Positions 11,755 through 23,985 are shown, counted from the first letter of the stretch. The stretch: DNA of 64,000 nucleotides from Anodontia alba (GCA_964016985.1 OZ024831.1:25835631-25899630); one strand, 5' to 3'. The notes: generated by a model from the sequence alone, not told the origin. Numbers and translations are program-made.

Positions 11755-11901
11755 AGCGACGTGTATATAATAGACGTAAATATTGTTGCATTTACTGTAT
11801 TACCACATAAATCTCTGGGATGATACATTTGGCGTTGCAAAAAAGTTCGTACCTGAGGAGTCTGGCAATTTCATACCATCTAATCTAAACTTTAATTTAC
11901 T

Positions 11902-11967
<66 letters not shown>

Positions 11968-12039
11968 TTTTCCTAAATCTGGAATATTGATCCATGTTAT
12001 AGAGTTTAGTAAACAAAGTTTAGAACAAATTGTATAGTT

Positions 12040-13330
12040 TTCATTATGCTTTTATATAGAAAATAAGTATACATTCCTTTAAGTGTCGCTGCAAGTGTGC
12101 TGAAAGTATTGTGAAAGATAATATATAGCAATCCGTTGAAATGTGAGATAATACATATAGCAGTAACGTAAAAAACATTATTATAAACAGTGAACAATGA
12201 CAGCGTCAAATATCGACATTATTAGAAAATGAAATATATCCGGTGCAAAGCAGGACGTCTGTCCGTACAAATCTTTCGATGCTTTTAGCCCCATGCTTAT
12301 AATAAATGTAATGTTACATTGCCAACTAAATATAAAATAGAGTTATTTTTTTCTTCAAAATTCCTGAGCACTTAGATGTAGCAGTTGGTTTATTTTAGTA
12401 ATTATTACAAATAAGAAATCAAATAATTTCTTTATGTACCACTTCCGAATAGGCCTGCCATGCAATGTTTATGTATGTGATTTAGTTGAGTTACACAATT
12501 AATTCCTTAATACGTAGCATCTTGATAAAGATAAACAAAACGACGAAATAAATAATGATTTTTCAAGTAATGAAAAATCAAAAATAAAGTAGATTTGTTA
12601 AGAAATCTTAAGTTCTGAGACTGTAACCTAAATGTAAAACTTGAAAAAAAAATTTATAAACATGGAGTTAAACTGCCTACATCATTTAGTCTTAAATGCC
12701 AAAAAATAGGCTCAATTCAATGTTAATTTAAATAGCACACAGCAATATGTCTGTATTGTCTGATTCCTGTAAGTTCAATATCAGTCTGATTTGATTTTCA
12801 GGAAATTTCCTCTTCGCGTTAATGTAAATATTCTGTACAAATAAAGTTTAATAGGCGTCACCATGTTTAAAGCAGGAATTTCTAGTGAACTATTCAAGAC
12901 AGAAAATTAATGCTTATACATTCACCTAAAACTAGCATTTAAATAGCTTAAGATAAATTGAAACTGAAGCTAAAATATGGCAAAAAGTATATATGAGATC
13001 GAACTAAAAGTCATCGATTATGTATTTTAGATGTGGTACCCTAGATAATGCAATGTGGATGCAGGTTTGAAGTATACTCGTAGATCTTGCAGAAAATATA
13101 AGTGGTGAGGAAGTGAAAAAATCTTAATATTGCTTTTGTAATGTCACACTGATTCTTAAATTGTAGAATAACATATTTAATAGGCTCCAACAGGTCAAAG
13201 CAAACAATGCCAGTTGGCTAACCTATTTCAAAATGCTTACCCGATAATAGACTTTCAGCAGATTTAGATCTAGAAACTTTCTCCTGGAGGGTTGGGGAAG
13301 AAAATCTGAACTGGCCTATGTCCAAAATAA
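12040..13330. other. quiet AT-rich segment, no feature recognised
   Basis: About 1.3 kb with no hairpin element, microsatellite or convincing reading frame. It is one of the longest repeat-poor stretches in the window, in Hox3 intron 1 if the gene model holds. Confidence 0.6.
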
Positions 13331-13372
13331 TTATAATCGGGTGAAGCATGGTAAACTAAATGCCATATGTTT

Positions 13373-13597
13373 CATTACGAAAACACGTCTATTCAATATA
13401 TTGAAAATTTTACCACCAAAATCTGAGTTTTCAGATAAAAATTCTGATATATTTCATATTTCTGCTCAAAACATTGATTGTGGATACATGTTAGAACCGC
13501 CTCGCTGGTGGAGTTCTAACGAGTACCCACAATCTATGTTCTTGAGCAGAAATAAGAAAAATAATGTTTACCCTGTAAATCCCAGTTTTACTGTATA
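13373..13597 (-). mobile_element. MITE family A, copy 5 (head-to-head with copy 6)
   Basis: Minus-orientation copy beginning CATTACGAAAACACG. It stops at TTTTACTGTATAAA, losing its outer arm and terminal repeat where copy 6 begins. The hairpin is asymmetric (CGCCTCGCTGGTGGAG). Confidence 0.83.
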
Positions 13598-13867
13598 AAA
13601 ACATACCTATATAATTTTGACCCCCATAAACCCAACTTTTATACAGTAAAACTGGGATTTACAGGGTATACATTATTTTTCTTATTTCTGCTTAAAAACA
13701 TAGATTGTGGGTACTCGTTAGAACCGCCTCGGCGAGGCGGTTCTAACGAGTACCCACAATCTATGTTTTGAGCAGAAATATGAAAAATGCTGGAATTTTT
13801 TACCCGAAAATTTTCATTTTTTGTTGGTAAAATTTTCAGTATGTTTGAATAGGCGTGTTTTCGTATT
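13598..13867 (+). mobile_element. MITE family A, copy 6 (head-to-head with copy 5)
   Basis: Plus-orientation copy joined directly to copy 5. Its first bases (CATCACG) are missing, and the far end reads GGCGTGTTTTCGTATTG. Together the two copies form a larger imperfect palindrome. Confidence 0.83.
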
Positions 13868-13934
13868 GGTTGTTCCTGTCGTTGTTTTGTAAGTGCAGGG
13901 ATACACAGGACAGTTTTCCCATCATACAAGGGAA

Positions 13935-14075
13935 ACAGCTTTTATGACTTCATGTTCCCTTGTTTGCACACCAAATCCTTTCTGAAAAGGGTTCTATACT
14001 CTGACAGGAAAGAATTTTCTCCAAGGGGAGCAAATCCTTTCCTTTTAAAGTTGATCCTTCTTCAGAAGAGCTACC
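13935..14075. mobile_element. MITE family I, copy 4
   Basis: TTCTGAAAAGGGTTC and GGAAAGAATTTTCTCC are followed by GAGCAAATCCTTTCC and TTCTTCAGAAGAG. Confidence 0.6.
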
Positions 14076-14165
14076 TCCCCTCAGATCGCCTTAAATTCTA
14101 CATAACAACTGCTACAAAATGTTTGATAACAGTGTACATGTGACTATTTTTTGAATAATTGCTGG

Positions 14166-14793
14166 TACAGTACTAAACCTCAAGGGCTCGAACATCTTTG
14201 GGACCATGGAAATGTATTCGAGACATGGGTAGTTCGAGCAAATGTGAGTTAATCATGGCACCAGGTTAGGAAACAAATGATGATAATGTAGGAAAGTCTT
14301 TTTAATCTTCTAGGTAAGAATAGTATGCTGGGTGGACTCATTAGAATTGCCTCAATGAGGCGATTTTAATGAATACACACGACATAACAGTTCATGATGA
14401 AATAAGAAAATATCCCTAAATAATTTCCATAACATCACGAAAACATACCTATATAATTTTTACCCCCTTAAACCCCACTTTTATATAGTAAAACTGGGGT
14501 TTACAGGGGTATTCATTATTTTTCTTATTTCTGCTCAAAACATAGATTGTGGGTAATCGTTAGAACCGCCTAGGCGAGACGGTTCTGAGTACCCACAATC
14601 TATGTTTTGAGCAGAAATATGAAAAATATCCGAATTTTTATCTGAAAACTTTCATTTTTTGGTGGTAAAGTTTTCAGTATATTTGAATAGGCATGTTTTC
14701 GTAATGATATTTGTTATACGTAGGGACTAAAGACTTCGAATTAGCCATGGTAAACGAGCCATCGGTATTTGAGCTGTTGAGGTTCGACTGTAT
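14166..14793 (+). mobile_element. MITE family B, copy 2, host of A copy 7
   Basis: Starts TACAGTACTAAACCTCAAGG and ends TTGAGGTTCGACTGTATA. The hairpin is at 14338-14379. Apart from the A insertion it is near complete. Confidence 0.78.
14433..14706 (+). mobile_element. MITE family A, copy 7 (inside a family B element)
   Basis: Full length, beginning CATCACGAAAACATACC. The B element at 14166-14793 continues on both sides. The insertion point differs from those of copies 2 and 9. Confidence 0.86.
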
Positions 14794-15018
14794 ATGTAAC
14801 TGTTGTTCTTCAGAAAATAAGATTTGACGTTTCATGCAAATTTTGTCCATAGAAGAAAATTTGCAGGAAATGGCAACCTAGTTTTGATAGAAGCATTAAT
14901 TTGTTGGCTTGATGGTTAACCAAAAGAGTGCTAAGGTTAAAGAAATCTAAAAAGTCTTTGGGTATGTAGATTTGTCATGTTTCACTATTTCCCTTTTCGG
15001 AAGTTTTGATTTCTATAC

Positions 15019-15049
<31 letters not shown>

Positions 15050-15134
15050 GACATGTTCCTCGATTTCCCGATTTTTATAGTTTTGAAAGATTGTAAATTG
15101 GAATGGCATTTTTCACATAGGTGTGTTAACGGAA

Positions 15135-15416
15135 CATCACGAAAACATGCCTACATAATTTCGATCCCCTTAAAGCCCACTTTTATATAGTAAAACTGGG
15201 ATTTACAGGGTATACATTATTTTCCTTATTTCTGCTAAAAACATAGAGTGTAGGTACTCATTAGAACCGGCTCGGCGAGGCGGTTTTACCGAGCACTACA
15301 ATCTATATTTTGAGCAGAAATATTAAAAATAGATTTTTTATCTGAAAATTTTCAGGATTTTTTTTTTTTTTGTGCCGAAATTTTCAATATATTTGAAAAG
15401 GCGCGTTTTTGTAATG
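15135..15416 (+). mobile_element. MITE family A, copy 8
   Basis: Full length. The end arm contains a 13-base T run and the terminus is GGCGCGTTTTTGTAATG. It lies between two family B elements but not inside either. Confidence 0.85.
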
Positions 15417-15543
15417 ATGAGTATTCGTTTTGACCATGACAGAATACAGTCGAACTTCAATGGCTTGAACACTTTGTGACCATGGAAATTTCTGTGTGCT
15501 AGATATGAGTAATTCGAGACACTGAGGGATAATCATAGCGCCA

Positions 15544-15650
15544 CCCAGTCAGCATTCTACGTAAATCTATATCGGGCCGTCATCGGCCCGTCAGGGTAGC
15601 TGACGGGCCGATGACTGCCCGATGTAGATTTACGTAGAATGCTAGCTGGG
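15544..15650. repeat. 107-bp near-perfect palindrome inside family B copy 3
   Basis: Arms of about 50 bases (CAGCATTCTACGTAAATC outward, ATCGGCCCGTCA inward) flank a 6-base loop. It interrupts B sequence between ATCATAGCGCC and the continuation near 15655, so it is an insertion. No relative is seen elsewhere in the window. Confidence 0.8.
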
Positions 15651-15868
15651 CAGGTATGGATAGACAAATGGGGATTATTTATGGGTGTCTTTTCGATCTT
15701 CTACAAAATAATGTTATGCTGAGCGCATCCATTCCTCGATGAGGCAATTCTAATCAGTACACACTACATACATGTTCATGACAGAATAAGAAACTTTCAC
15801 TAAATTACATGTATCCCTAAATGATTGTTTTCGTGACTTCCAAGGGACTCAAAAACGAGTTCGAATCA

Positions 15869-16137
15869 CATCACAAAAACATACCAATATAATTTTATCC
15901 CCTTAAACCCCACTTTTATATAGTAATACTGGGACTTACAGGGGTATACATTATTTTTCTTATTTCTGCTCAAAAACACAGATTGTGGGTACTCGTTAGA
16001 ACCGCCACATAGATTGTGGGTACTCGTTAGAACCTATATTTTGAGCAGGAATATGAAAAATGTCAGAGTTTTTTTTGTTGTTTTTTTTTTTATCTGAGAA
16101 CTAAAGTTCAATATTTGAATAGGCCTGTTTTCGTAAT
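15869..16137 (+). mobile_element. MITE family A, copy 9 (inside a family B element)
   Basis: The hairpin is rearranged: the ATAGATTGTGGGTACTCG arm is present twice in direct orientation instead of inverted. It sits between CGAGTTCGAATCA and TAAACGAGCC of family B, the same region as copy 2. Confidence 0.83.
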
Positions 16138-16464
16138 GGTCCCGGTAAACGAGCCATCGGTGTTCGGATCATTTTAGTTTTAATGTCCAAAGATATTATT
16201 AAGTCTGTCAGTACATTAACCAGGCGAAGACAGGGAAGATTTTCTTAGTTTCATCTCACATTTGGGTAAATGCGTCAGAATATAATGGAGAAATTAGCGC
16301 GAAATCTTGAAGTTTACAACAAATCTTGATTAATGACAGCCACTCTTAATAGGATGTGACGTTAAGCAATTGTAGCACACGCTTGTCCAATCAGAATCCG
16401 ATTAATTCGTATTCGAATGTAAAGCCGATACAAATCAGACCAAGCAAATAGAGTATTGTGTTTA

Positions 16465-16700
16465 GATCTGCCGTATTTACCCTCAATATTCGAGTGGACT
16501 CTTCTACCTCAACTCTTCGGACAGATCCTTTTCCAATAGAAGGGGTGTCTGGTCGAGTTTTATCATTACCATGTAAAAAATAACTGTGTTTAATGCAAAC
16601 AGTGTAGACCCAGATCAGACGCCGCATTCTGCGGCGTCTGATCTGGGTCTACACTCTTTGCTACTGTCCCTTTTATGGAACGCTAGGCATAAATGGGTTA
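16465..16700. mobile_element. MITE family C2 with a family C-like left end
   Basis: The left end GCCGTATTTACCCTCAATAT belongs to family C, while the body and right end (CGCTAGGCATAAATGGGTTA) are C2. The hairpin GATCAGACGCCGCATTC is perfect. Confidence 0.68.
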
Positions 16701-17912
16701 CGCAAACAGTGTAGACTCTGATCAGACGCAACATAACGTGGCGTTTAATAAGGATTTTCATTTTTTTGTAACTCACCCAGCATTTGTTCGACGAATCAAA
16801 AGACGGTAATATGGACGTTCAACTTTTTGGACCAGTATGGTAAGGATTGAAAGTGTCCGGATAGTTAGGCTAATTAGTATGTAAATGTTAAAATGATGCA
16901 AATGCCTTTACTTATATGTAACTGAAAATGTTGATAATAAAATTGTAGATCCACCTACAATTTCATAATCAAAAAGTTTAATTTCATATAGCATTTGATT
17001 GCAATTCATGAAAGAAAGAATTAAAAAAAAAGAAAAACGAACAAGGAAAGATATTAAGAAAGAAACAGAAATAAATAAATAAATAAATAAAGAATGGGTG
17101 TTTTCATCTGGTGCAAGACCCCTTTTCGTACGCAGAAAGAAAGAAAAAAAGAAAGAATGAAAGAAAGAAAGAAAGAAAGGAAGAAAGAAAGAAAAAGAAA
17201 ATGTATAAAGAAAGAACGAATGGTTGTTTTCATATGGTGTAAGACCCCTTTTCGTATGCAGTAACATTTTTCCCTGTCGCCGAATATACACACCTCAGAC
17301 AGTGACCGGCTCCACAGTGAAACCACAACAAAACAATGTCTACCTTTTCACATGAATCATTTACTGTAACGGACAGGCAGGAAAGATGTATATATGGGCC
17401 GAGCCATGCGAAAACGTGTATCGGGCAAAAACGGACAGCCAAGGCCCAGATCAGCCTGCCATCCCCGGTCTGATCAGTGCCTTCTCTGTCCTCAAACAAA
17501 ATCATTGGATGCTATAGAATGTTTCAGTTGAGAGCAAATGCCCGGATGAGACTTTGCGTTTGTGTAGGAAGATGCGAATTCGCACAGTTTGCGCATGCTT
17601 GAAGGCGTTTTTTCTCTTGACGCGATCCATATTACAATATGTCACCCCCTCCGATCGCAATCGATTCTACAGTGAAATTGATGTGAAAATTATTCAGAAA
17701 TATGTGTGTGATGTCTCCCTGAACGTTGCTGTGTAGAGCAAAATCAGCGTTTTGTTAAATATGAGTAACTGTTGTTATTTAGGTTAAATTCACCATTTTT
17801 TTTTTCGTTTCTTTCATTTTCTGTAAATTTCACAATTACTACTATTGAATAAAAATAACGTTGCATATTTGTGGTGAATTATTTCTTTAATATCAAAACA
17901 GAATCATTTCCA

Positions 17913-17951
<39 letters not shown>

Positions 17952-18360
17952 GTTTAATCAACGCCTTTATTGTGTCCGAAACGGCATAGAACATTTTAAG
18001 CTTCGCATATTACCCTATTCGGCCAGACAGGCCTGAGCAAACTAGGCACACTCGGATTAAACGATGTCTGATTCTGATCAGGGGTGACAGTTTGCCACTC
18101 CTCCAGCAGTTTTAGACACACTAAAAGTGGTAGACTTATTCATTTTTATAACAAGTACGGTAAGGAGTTAAGATATCCGAATATTTCAGACAAATATGGT
18201 ACCTTCGCGATACACATACATCTGCTGCTTCTCCCGATTCGGGACCAGTTTGGTGAAACAACAGTTGTTCCCCTTGGCATGATAAATTCATGCGAGGCCT
18301 GATTGAACGAAAATTGATGTCGGGGAAACATTACAACGTTCACCACTGTGACTCTATGGA
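16700..18360. other. intergenic/intronic DNA with simple repeats
   Basis: Besides the GAAA block and an A run at 17914-17948 nothing is recognised. Weak GATCAG palindrome traces occur at 17450-17490. Confidence 0.5.
17090..17268. repeat. GAAA microsatellite between two direct repeats
   Basis: TGTTTTCATCTGGTGCAAGA and TGTTTTCATATGGTGTAAGA, each followed by CCCCTTTTCGTA, flank a (GAAA)n tract at about 17139-17215. Confidence 0.7.
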
Positions 18361-18369
18361 CTAATTCAG

Positions 18370-18590
18370 CAGACGATAATTTGTTGATATTTTTTTATTT
18401 TTCCCAGAAAACAGGATTAGATATTTTATGTAAATTGTCTCTATCGGAGACAGTTTACATGAAATGTCAAATCATGTTTTCTGGAATGGAAACAGTTTGC
18501 ATGAAATGTCTGATCCAGTTTTCTGGCAAAAGTAAGAAAATATTCCAACATGTCTACGGAAAATTTTACCCTGAGTGCTAGGCGATTTCC
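18370..18590. mobile_element. MITE family J, partial copy with a duplicated arm
   Basis: CAGACGATAATTTG opens it and TGTCTCTATCGGAGACAG is the hairpin. The arm containing GAAATGTC is repeated twice on the right (near 18455 and 18500). Confidence 0.55.
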
Positions 18591-19358
18591 AGATTCTGGA
18601 CCAATTTGACAAAACAATCGTCGTTTGCCTTAGCATTACAATTTCTTAACCACTGATGGCGAAGATTAATACATGTATGTGCTTTCATATACAATTCTAA
18701 CTCCGTACTTGTCTGGATACAATTGGTAGAGTTTCGCCCTTTTTGGATCGATTGTCCACAATCGACTCAATCGACTCACAGTGTACAAACGCCAGAATTT
18801 ACTTAAGATTGTAGTCCATGTGATTATCATTGACCAATGTAATTAAACCCTCGTTAGACGAAATCAAGTTATCAGTTATTTATAGCCGCTTGTGACGTCT
18901 GAGTGCTGTTGATAGAGGGTTGCCTGTAAAACCTGGACTTGGACTTTTGGGACACTAGCAAACAATGCAGACCCAGAAAAGACACCAGTGAACGCGGTGT
19001 CTGAACAGGGTCTCCACTGTTTGCTTAAAATAACAGGAAGTTAAGGGTAAAATGAATCCCAGTTCAGGACCATTTTCCCAGCCTATACATGCAGATACAA
19101 TCGACCCATCGGTGCTGTTAGTGCTTTGATTTATAAGGTAGACAATTTTTGCCCTCTTGCACTTCGAGCCCTTCTGAAAAGGGATATGCTCTAAAAGGAA
19201 ATTTAAATGCTTCCCTGTTGGAAGGGAGGTTAAAATTTTACTGAGTTGCCTGAACGTGTATCAGTAACTGTGTTAGACTATTTTCATATAAAACAGTTAA
19301 CGCTGTATGTTAAGCATGCGAACCTAATCGCTAAAACGGTATTTATCTGAACAGTTCA

Positions 19359-19601
19359 GGGCCCAGCTGTTCAAAATTAACGATGTCGTTAGTTAACGTA
19401 TCGTTAAAACTTTTATCATTAAATATGGCATATATGCTACTATTTTTCTTTTTTTTAGCTGAAAAATGTGAGTAGCTTTTGCATTTGCAAAGCTACTCAC
19501 AGTTTTTCAGCAAAAATACCTGATATTGTACTTACTAGAACAGATATCATTTTTCACCACTAACGAGCTTGTTAAGCGAACAACGCTTTGAACAACTGGG
19601 T
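19359..19601. mobile_element. MITE family N, copy 1
   Basis: Inverted ends GGCCCAGCTGTTCAAA and TTTGAACAACTGGG enclose a GTTAGTTAACG motif and the hairpin GTGAGTAGCTTTTGCATTTG. It is immediately followed by a CA microsatellite. Confidence 0.76.
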
Positions 19602-19608
19602 ACAGAAC

Positions 19609-19611
<3 letters not shown>

Positions 19612-19678
<67 letters not shown>
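19612..19678. repeat. (CA)n microsatellite
   Basis: About 33 CA units between a family N and a family I element. Confidence 0.97.
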
Positions 19679-19682
<4 letters not shown>

Positions 19683-19689
19683 TTTTCAC

Positions 19690-19870
19690 TAGGGGAGACA
19701 ACTTTTGTGACTTCATGATTTTGCTTTTCTGCAGCCCAATCCCCTTCTGAAAAAAAGGACTATTACTCTCAAAGGAAAGACTTAGCTCCCAAGTGAAGCA
19801 AAGTCTTACCTTTTATATTGGACCCCTTTTCAGAAGGTAGGCAAATCTATTTTCTGCGAGTTGCCTCCCT
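19690..19870. mobile_element. MITE family I, copy 5
   Basis: AGGGGAGACAACTTTTG opens it. The core spans 19741-19838, and TTGCCTCCCTAG closes it in inverted form. It directly follows the CA repeat at 19612. Confidence 0.64.
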
Positions 19871-21050
19871 AGAAATTGTAATCATTCCTCTAAAATTGCC
19901 ATTTTGCAACATATAATGTGTCATAAAATTGTTGCCTTTCTTTTCAACTTTCGGTCAAAAAATGATGATAATGAGTCATAAATATATATGTAGGTTGAAA
20001 AACTAATTGGAAATAGGAACTATATCAGCTTGCAATTTAGTCCAGTTTTCGAAAGATGCAAGATACATGTAACAGATTTATTATATATGCGACAGTTCGT
20101 TCATTCAGCGAATAGTGATCTGAAAGGGGCATTGTAAATAATTCATATATTCGAACACGCATAAGGACATATCAGACCGCAGAGGGAATTATCATGGATG
20201 ATCAATGCAGCTGCATTTTCGACATAAATAGCCTTTGGGTTCAAATATTAAACGTTAAAAAAAGTGACAGAACGCTTGAGTGTACAAACAATTTCTTAGA
20301 TTTCAAACCCATAAATATGGGTCGCAACAACAGAAAACGTACCTTAGCACATGAGCTCCGAGCGAACATTTAGATCAGCTTGCGCATGCGTACAATTTGA
20401 CCAGAATTTTTTTCTGTGCGCATTTTGGGTAGCCAAGAATGCAAATTTTCTTCACGCGAACAACGAAGACTCTGATCAGCCTGCGCGAATGTGCAGGCTG
20501 ATCAGAGTCTTCGTTGGGAGCACTTATCGGAAGATACGTTTTTACGTAGTGGCTCATTTCTAAAGATGATGGACAAGGAGCTTTAAAACATTTATAGATA
20601 TATATTCACATAAAATTATCATACAATCTGTTTTTGATTTATAGTCTAACTGACAGCCCGTCAGATCTGTCTTGTGTGCGCCAAGTAAGCTTTTTTGTGT
20701 GTAGATGATAAGTTAGTAATTTTTTTCATAATTTTTGAAGATATTTTATCAGGACTGTTCATTTCCCTTCTACCCTGCCAAAAGTGGCGACTGAAAATGA
20801 CTGGCGACTCGTGTTAATATGGTATGGTTTCAAGTCACACATTCAAATGAAATGAGAGACTTGACAAACTTGTCATCCGGGATACGCTAACTGCGCATGC
20901 CCCTACCAGATTGTGCACATATATTCGGATATATGTTTTTTCATTATGTTAAAACATCTATGTAAAATGTACTTTAAAAAGCAGAGCTATAGATAATTCA
21001 ATTTCTTATCATTTGTTGATGATGTATACATTTTTTTCCGATTTCTGGGC
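19845..21050. other. non-coding DNA, one family E hairpin
   Basis: No gene seen. Open frames at 20351-20563 follow the family E repeat. Confidence 0.5.
20440..20545. repeat. family E hairpin
   Basis: AACGAAGACTCTGATCAGCC pairs perfectly with its return arm around GCGCGAATGTGC (20462-20517). A family E-like left flank begins near 20356. Confidence 0.62.
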
Positions 21051-21128
21051 AAAACATAAATTGTGGATACTCATCAGAAGCGCCTCACCGAGGCGCTTCT
21101 AATGAGTACCAACAATTTATATTGTTTT
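21050..21128. repeat. A/B-type hairpin without outer ends
   Basis: GTGGATACTCATCAGAAGCG pairs with CGCTTCTAATGAGTACC around CCTCACCGAGG. Flanks do not match family A or B. Confidence 0.6.
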
Positions 21129-21837
21129 GTTTCGGAGAAATAATAAGAAATACATTTATCGATACCATTCATATCTGGAATTTTGAAAGCCATGTCATTT
21201 TCATAATATATGGGAAGTGAGGAAGAGTTTGGTAATTTAGCGCATTAAGATAAATTTATGATGCAAGTAAAGTTACTAGAAGTAAAGACAACAATTAAAA
21301 GGTTGGTTTAAAAATTGCAAAAAGTCTCAAGTGTCTTTCTAATAATGTAGAATCGTACATAGTTCTGTTTCAACCATATATTGTGGGGAAACCTGTTTTG
21401 GCAATGTGTCGCCCGGATAAACAATTTACAATTCAAAACATATATAAATTGCAAAATGCTCTGAACAGCGTTGCACACCTGCACAGCCAGTATATACGCA
21501 GTTGATGCGTCGTAATGTCGTGGCTCAAAAACTCTAGAACAACATGGAAACTGACTCCCACCCCTCACTCACCACGACTTCCCCTATTTTCCTATTTCAA
21601 CGCGGTGAATTGGGGATTTGCCTGATTTTTTTTTATAAAAGAAGCATCTCTTTTTATGGCTATTTTTAAAACCTCAGAAACACCTTTGGAAAACTGTTTT
21701 GTTTATCAGTCCGCCAACTGACGGGGGCGGAGCTTCAACTTGCGCGAGAGGTTCAGAAGTTGAAATGTTGTACATTTAACTGCTGGTCAACTATAAATAA
21801 AAGCAGATACTATTTAGATAGTTACTTTGTTTTATTT

Positions 21838-21940
21838 ATCGCAGCAAATAAGACTTGATATTGTCGAAAGGAGACAATTTGAATGAAATTTCAAGTCCAT
21901 TCGCACAGAATAATCAGAAATTATCACTAATTTTCTCTGA
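21838..21940. repeat. MITE family J core fragment
   Basis: CGCAGCAAATAAGACTTGAT and TTTGAATGAAATTTCAAGTC form the family J core; the outer parts are absent. Confidence 0.45.
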
Positions 21941-22059
21941 TGACTTTGCCTACAGAGTAATAATGCTTGAAATATATATGAGATGAAACACTTAATGCCA
22001 AATTGTGACTCATAAAACTGTAGAATAAATGTTCCAATAATTAAAGAATACCGTTTAGA

Positions 22060-22250
22060 ATAAACAGGCCTATGTAAACAGTGTTGACCCAGATCAGACG
22101 CCGCAGAATGCGGCGTCTGATCAGGGTCAACACTGTTTACCACACATCCCAAGTTTAATACACCGCTATAGGTACTCAGTGGAGTCCTTAAAAATTTTAG
22201 GGCAAGTATAGAAAGGGTTAGTGGCCTTATATTTAGGGTTAATATATACA
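22060..22250. mobile_element. MITE family C, copy 4
   Basis: The hairpin GATCAGACGCCGCAGAATG pairs with its complement and GTAAACAGTGTTGACCC arms surround it. The right flank GGGTTAGTGGCC-TTATATTTAGGG is degraded. Confidence 0.68.
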
Positions 22251-22440
22251 GTAACCATATACAAAATGCATTATCGTTACATGTACACATAAAACAATAC
22301 TAATAAAAACAGCATTAGAGCCCTAACATAAGAAAAGGTCCCTCAATAAATATCCTGGAAGCCAAGGCCCAGAACAACCAGCGAAAAAAAAAAAACTCAG
22401 TTGATTTGCGAAAAAAAAAACTCAGTTGACTTTGGAGCGA

Positions 22441-22479
<39 letters not shown>

Positions 22480-22615
22480 TGAAATAAAAAGCACAAAATC
22501 ATTGAATAAAATGTTACATGAGACAAAAAAAAAAAAAAAAACACAAAAAAACAAAACAAAACAACAACATACTTTTCCATTTTTACTGAATAAAGATTAA
22601 TTAGCAAACCTGCAA

Positions 22616-22700
22616 ATAATAATAATAATAATAAAAATAATAATAATAATGATAATAATAATAATAATATCAATATTATTTTTATTATCATTATTATTAT
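22616..22700. repeat. (AAT)n tract
   Basis: AATAATAAT with a few substitutions, turning into ATT units near 22675, so it can fold on itself. A (GAAA)n tract is at 22438-22480. Confidence 0.9.
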
Positions 22701-23082
22701 TTAGTTTGTAAAGTCAATAAAAATAATATAAATAAAATAAACTGTCATATTTTGTTCCTGTGTTTTCACTAAATCCGATTATGCTAGTTAATCCTGAAAG
22801 AGGTTTCCATAAAATAGTGTGTATCAACATAATATTTTTATTTTTTTTTATCTATTCCAAATCTATATGTCTGTTTGATGATTTTGTACAAGGGAGACAA
22901 CTTTTGGTACTTCCTGTTTGTTTTCCTGCACAATGTTTCTCAATATTGGACCTACTCTAAAAGGAAATAATGTGCTCCCAGGGGTGAAATGCTTTTTCTT
23001 TTAGATGCATACTGAGAAGAGAGGCAACCACAACCTGACAGTTTCCTCCCATGAGAGGGCATCCATTCCACCATAAACGGTG

Positions 23083-23302
23083 TACCGTATTTACCCTAAG
23101 TATTCGGACACCTCAACTCCTTACCATATATGTTCTAAAATTTGAACCAGTACAATTCACTACCAGATGTTGTGTCTAAAAATTGCTGGAGGAGTGGCAA
23201 ACAGTGTAGACCCAGATGAGACGCCGCGTTCTGCGGCGTCTCATCTGGGTCTATACCGTTTGCTCAGGCCTGTCTGTGTGAATACAAATGGTAAATACGG
23301 TA
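23083..23302. mobile_element. MITE family C, copy 2 (reference copy)
   Basis: Complete 220-bp copy. It starts TACCGTATTTACC and ends GGTAAATACGGTA. Hairpin arms GATGAGACGCCGC pair perfectly around TTCT. The right part (GTTTGCTCAGGCCTGTCTG) is the closest relative of the minisatellite unit. Confidence 0.82.
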
Positions 23303-23894
23303 TTCTGAATATTTTGAAATGGTGCTGTTAGGAGTGTTGGGCCATTTATTCATTTTGCATTCAATTCCGGTTAATATTATTGTTACATAAATTGAATATG
23401 CAGGGTAAAATAACTAGAAGTTAATTATAAATCGTAATAAAATTAATTAATAAATATTACTGTTATTAAATATTAATTGTAAAACAATCTATAGCTGTCC
23501 CTAATACTTAGAGCAGTTTACTCCTTGCATTTTTATGGAATATTAAATGACAATTATATTTCGTATGTCAAAGCAGAACGAAGCAAATTTTCAACATTTT
23601 TCCTGTCGTACTGAAAAACAAAGAGGTTTGTTTTTCATTCTTTTCTTTTTTTTCATCAGCGTTTCAAAAGAGAAAATAAATAAATACATAGATAAATAAA
23701 TATATGATACATTTGTTTATTGGACTTTACGTAAAAACACTTATGTAAAATTTATAGTTTTAAGCCTTATTTCTAGATAAACTAGTGTTGTTTAGTTTTC
23801 TAACCTCATCATCCCACTCCTAACTTCCATCCCCACCCCCAGCCGCCCCCACCTCCAGTCTTCACAAAAAATATATATTTTAATATTTTTCTCA

Positions 23895-23985
23895 TTTCTT
23901 CTTAAAACTTATATTGTTGGCACTCATTAAACGCGACTCTGCGATGAGCTTCTAAAATGTACCCACAACATATGTTTTTTTTTTG
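23895..23985. repeat. A/B-type hairpin, decayed
   Basis: ATATTGTTGGCACTCATTAA and GAGCTTCTAAAATGTACCC are the remains of paired arms. Confidence 0.42.

Larger units (their letters stand above)
15445..16184 (+). mobile_element. MITE family B, copy 3, host of two other elements
   Basis: Starts TACAGTCGAACTTCAATGG. A 107-bp palindrome (15544-15650) and family A copy 9 both lie inside it, so three elements are nested. The central hairpin is partly deleted (ATTCCTCGATGAGGCAATTC). Confidence 0.75.
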
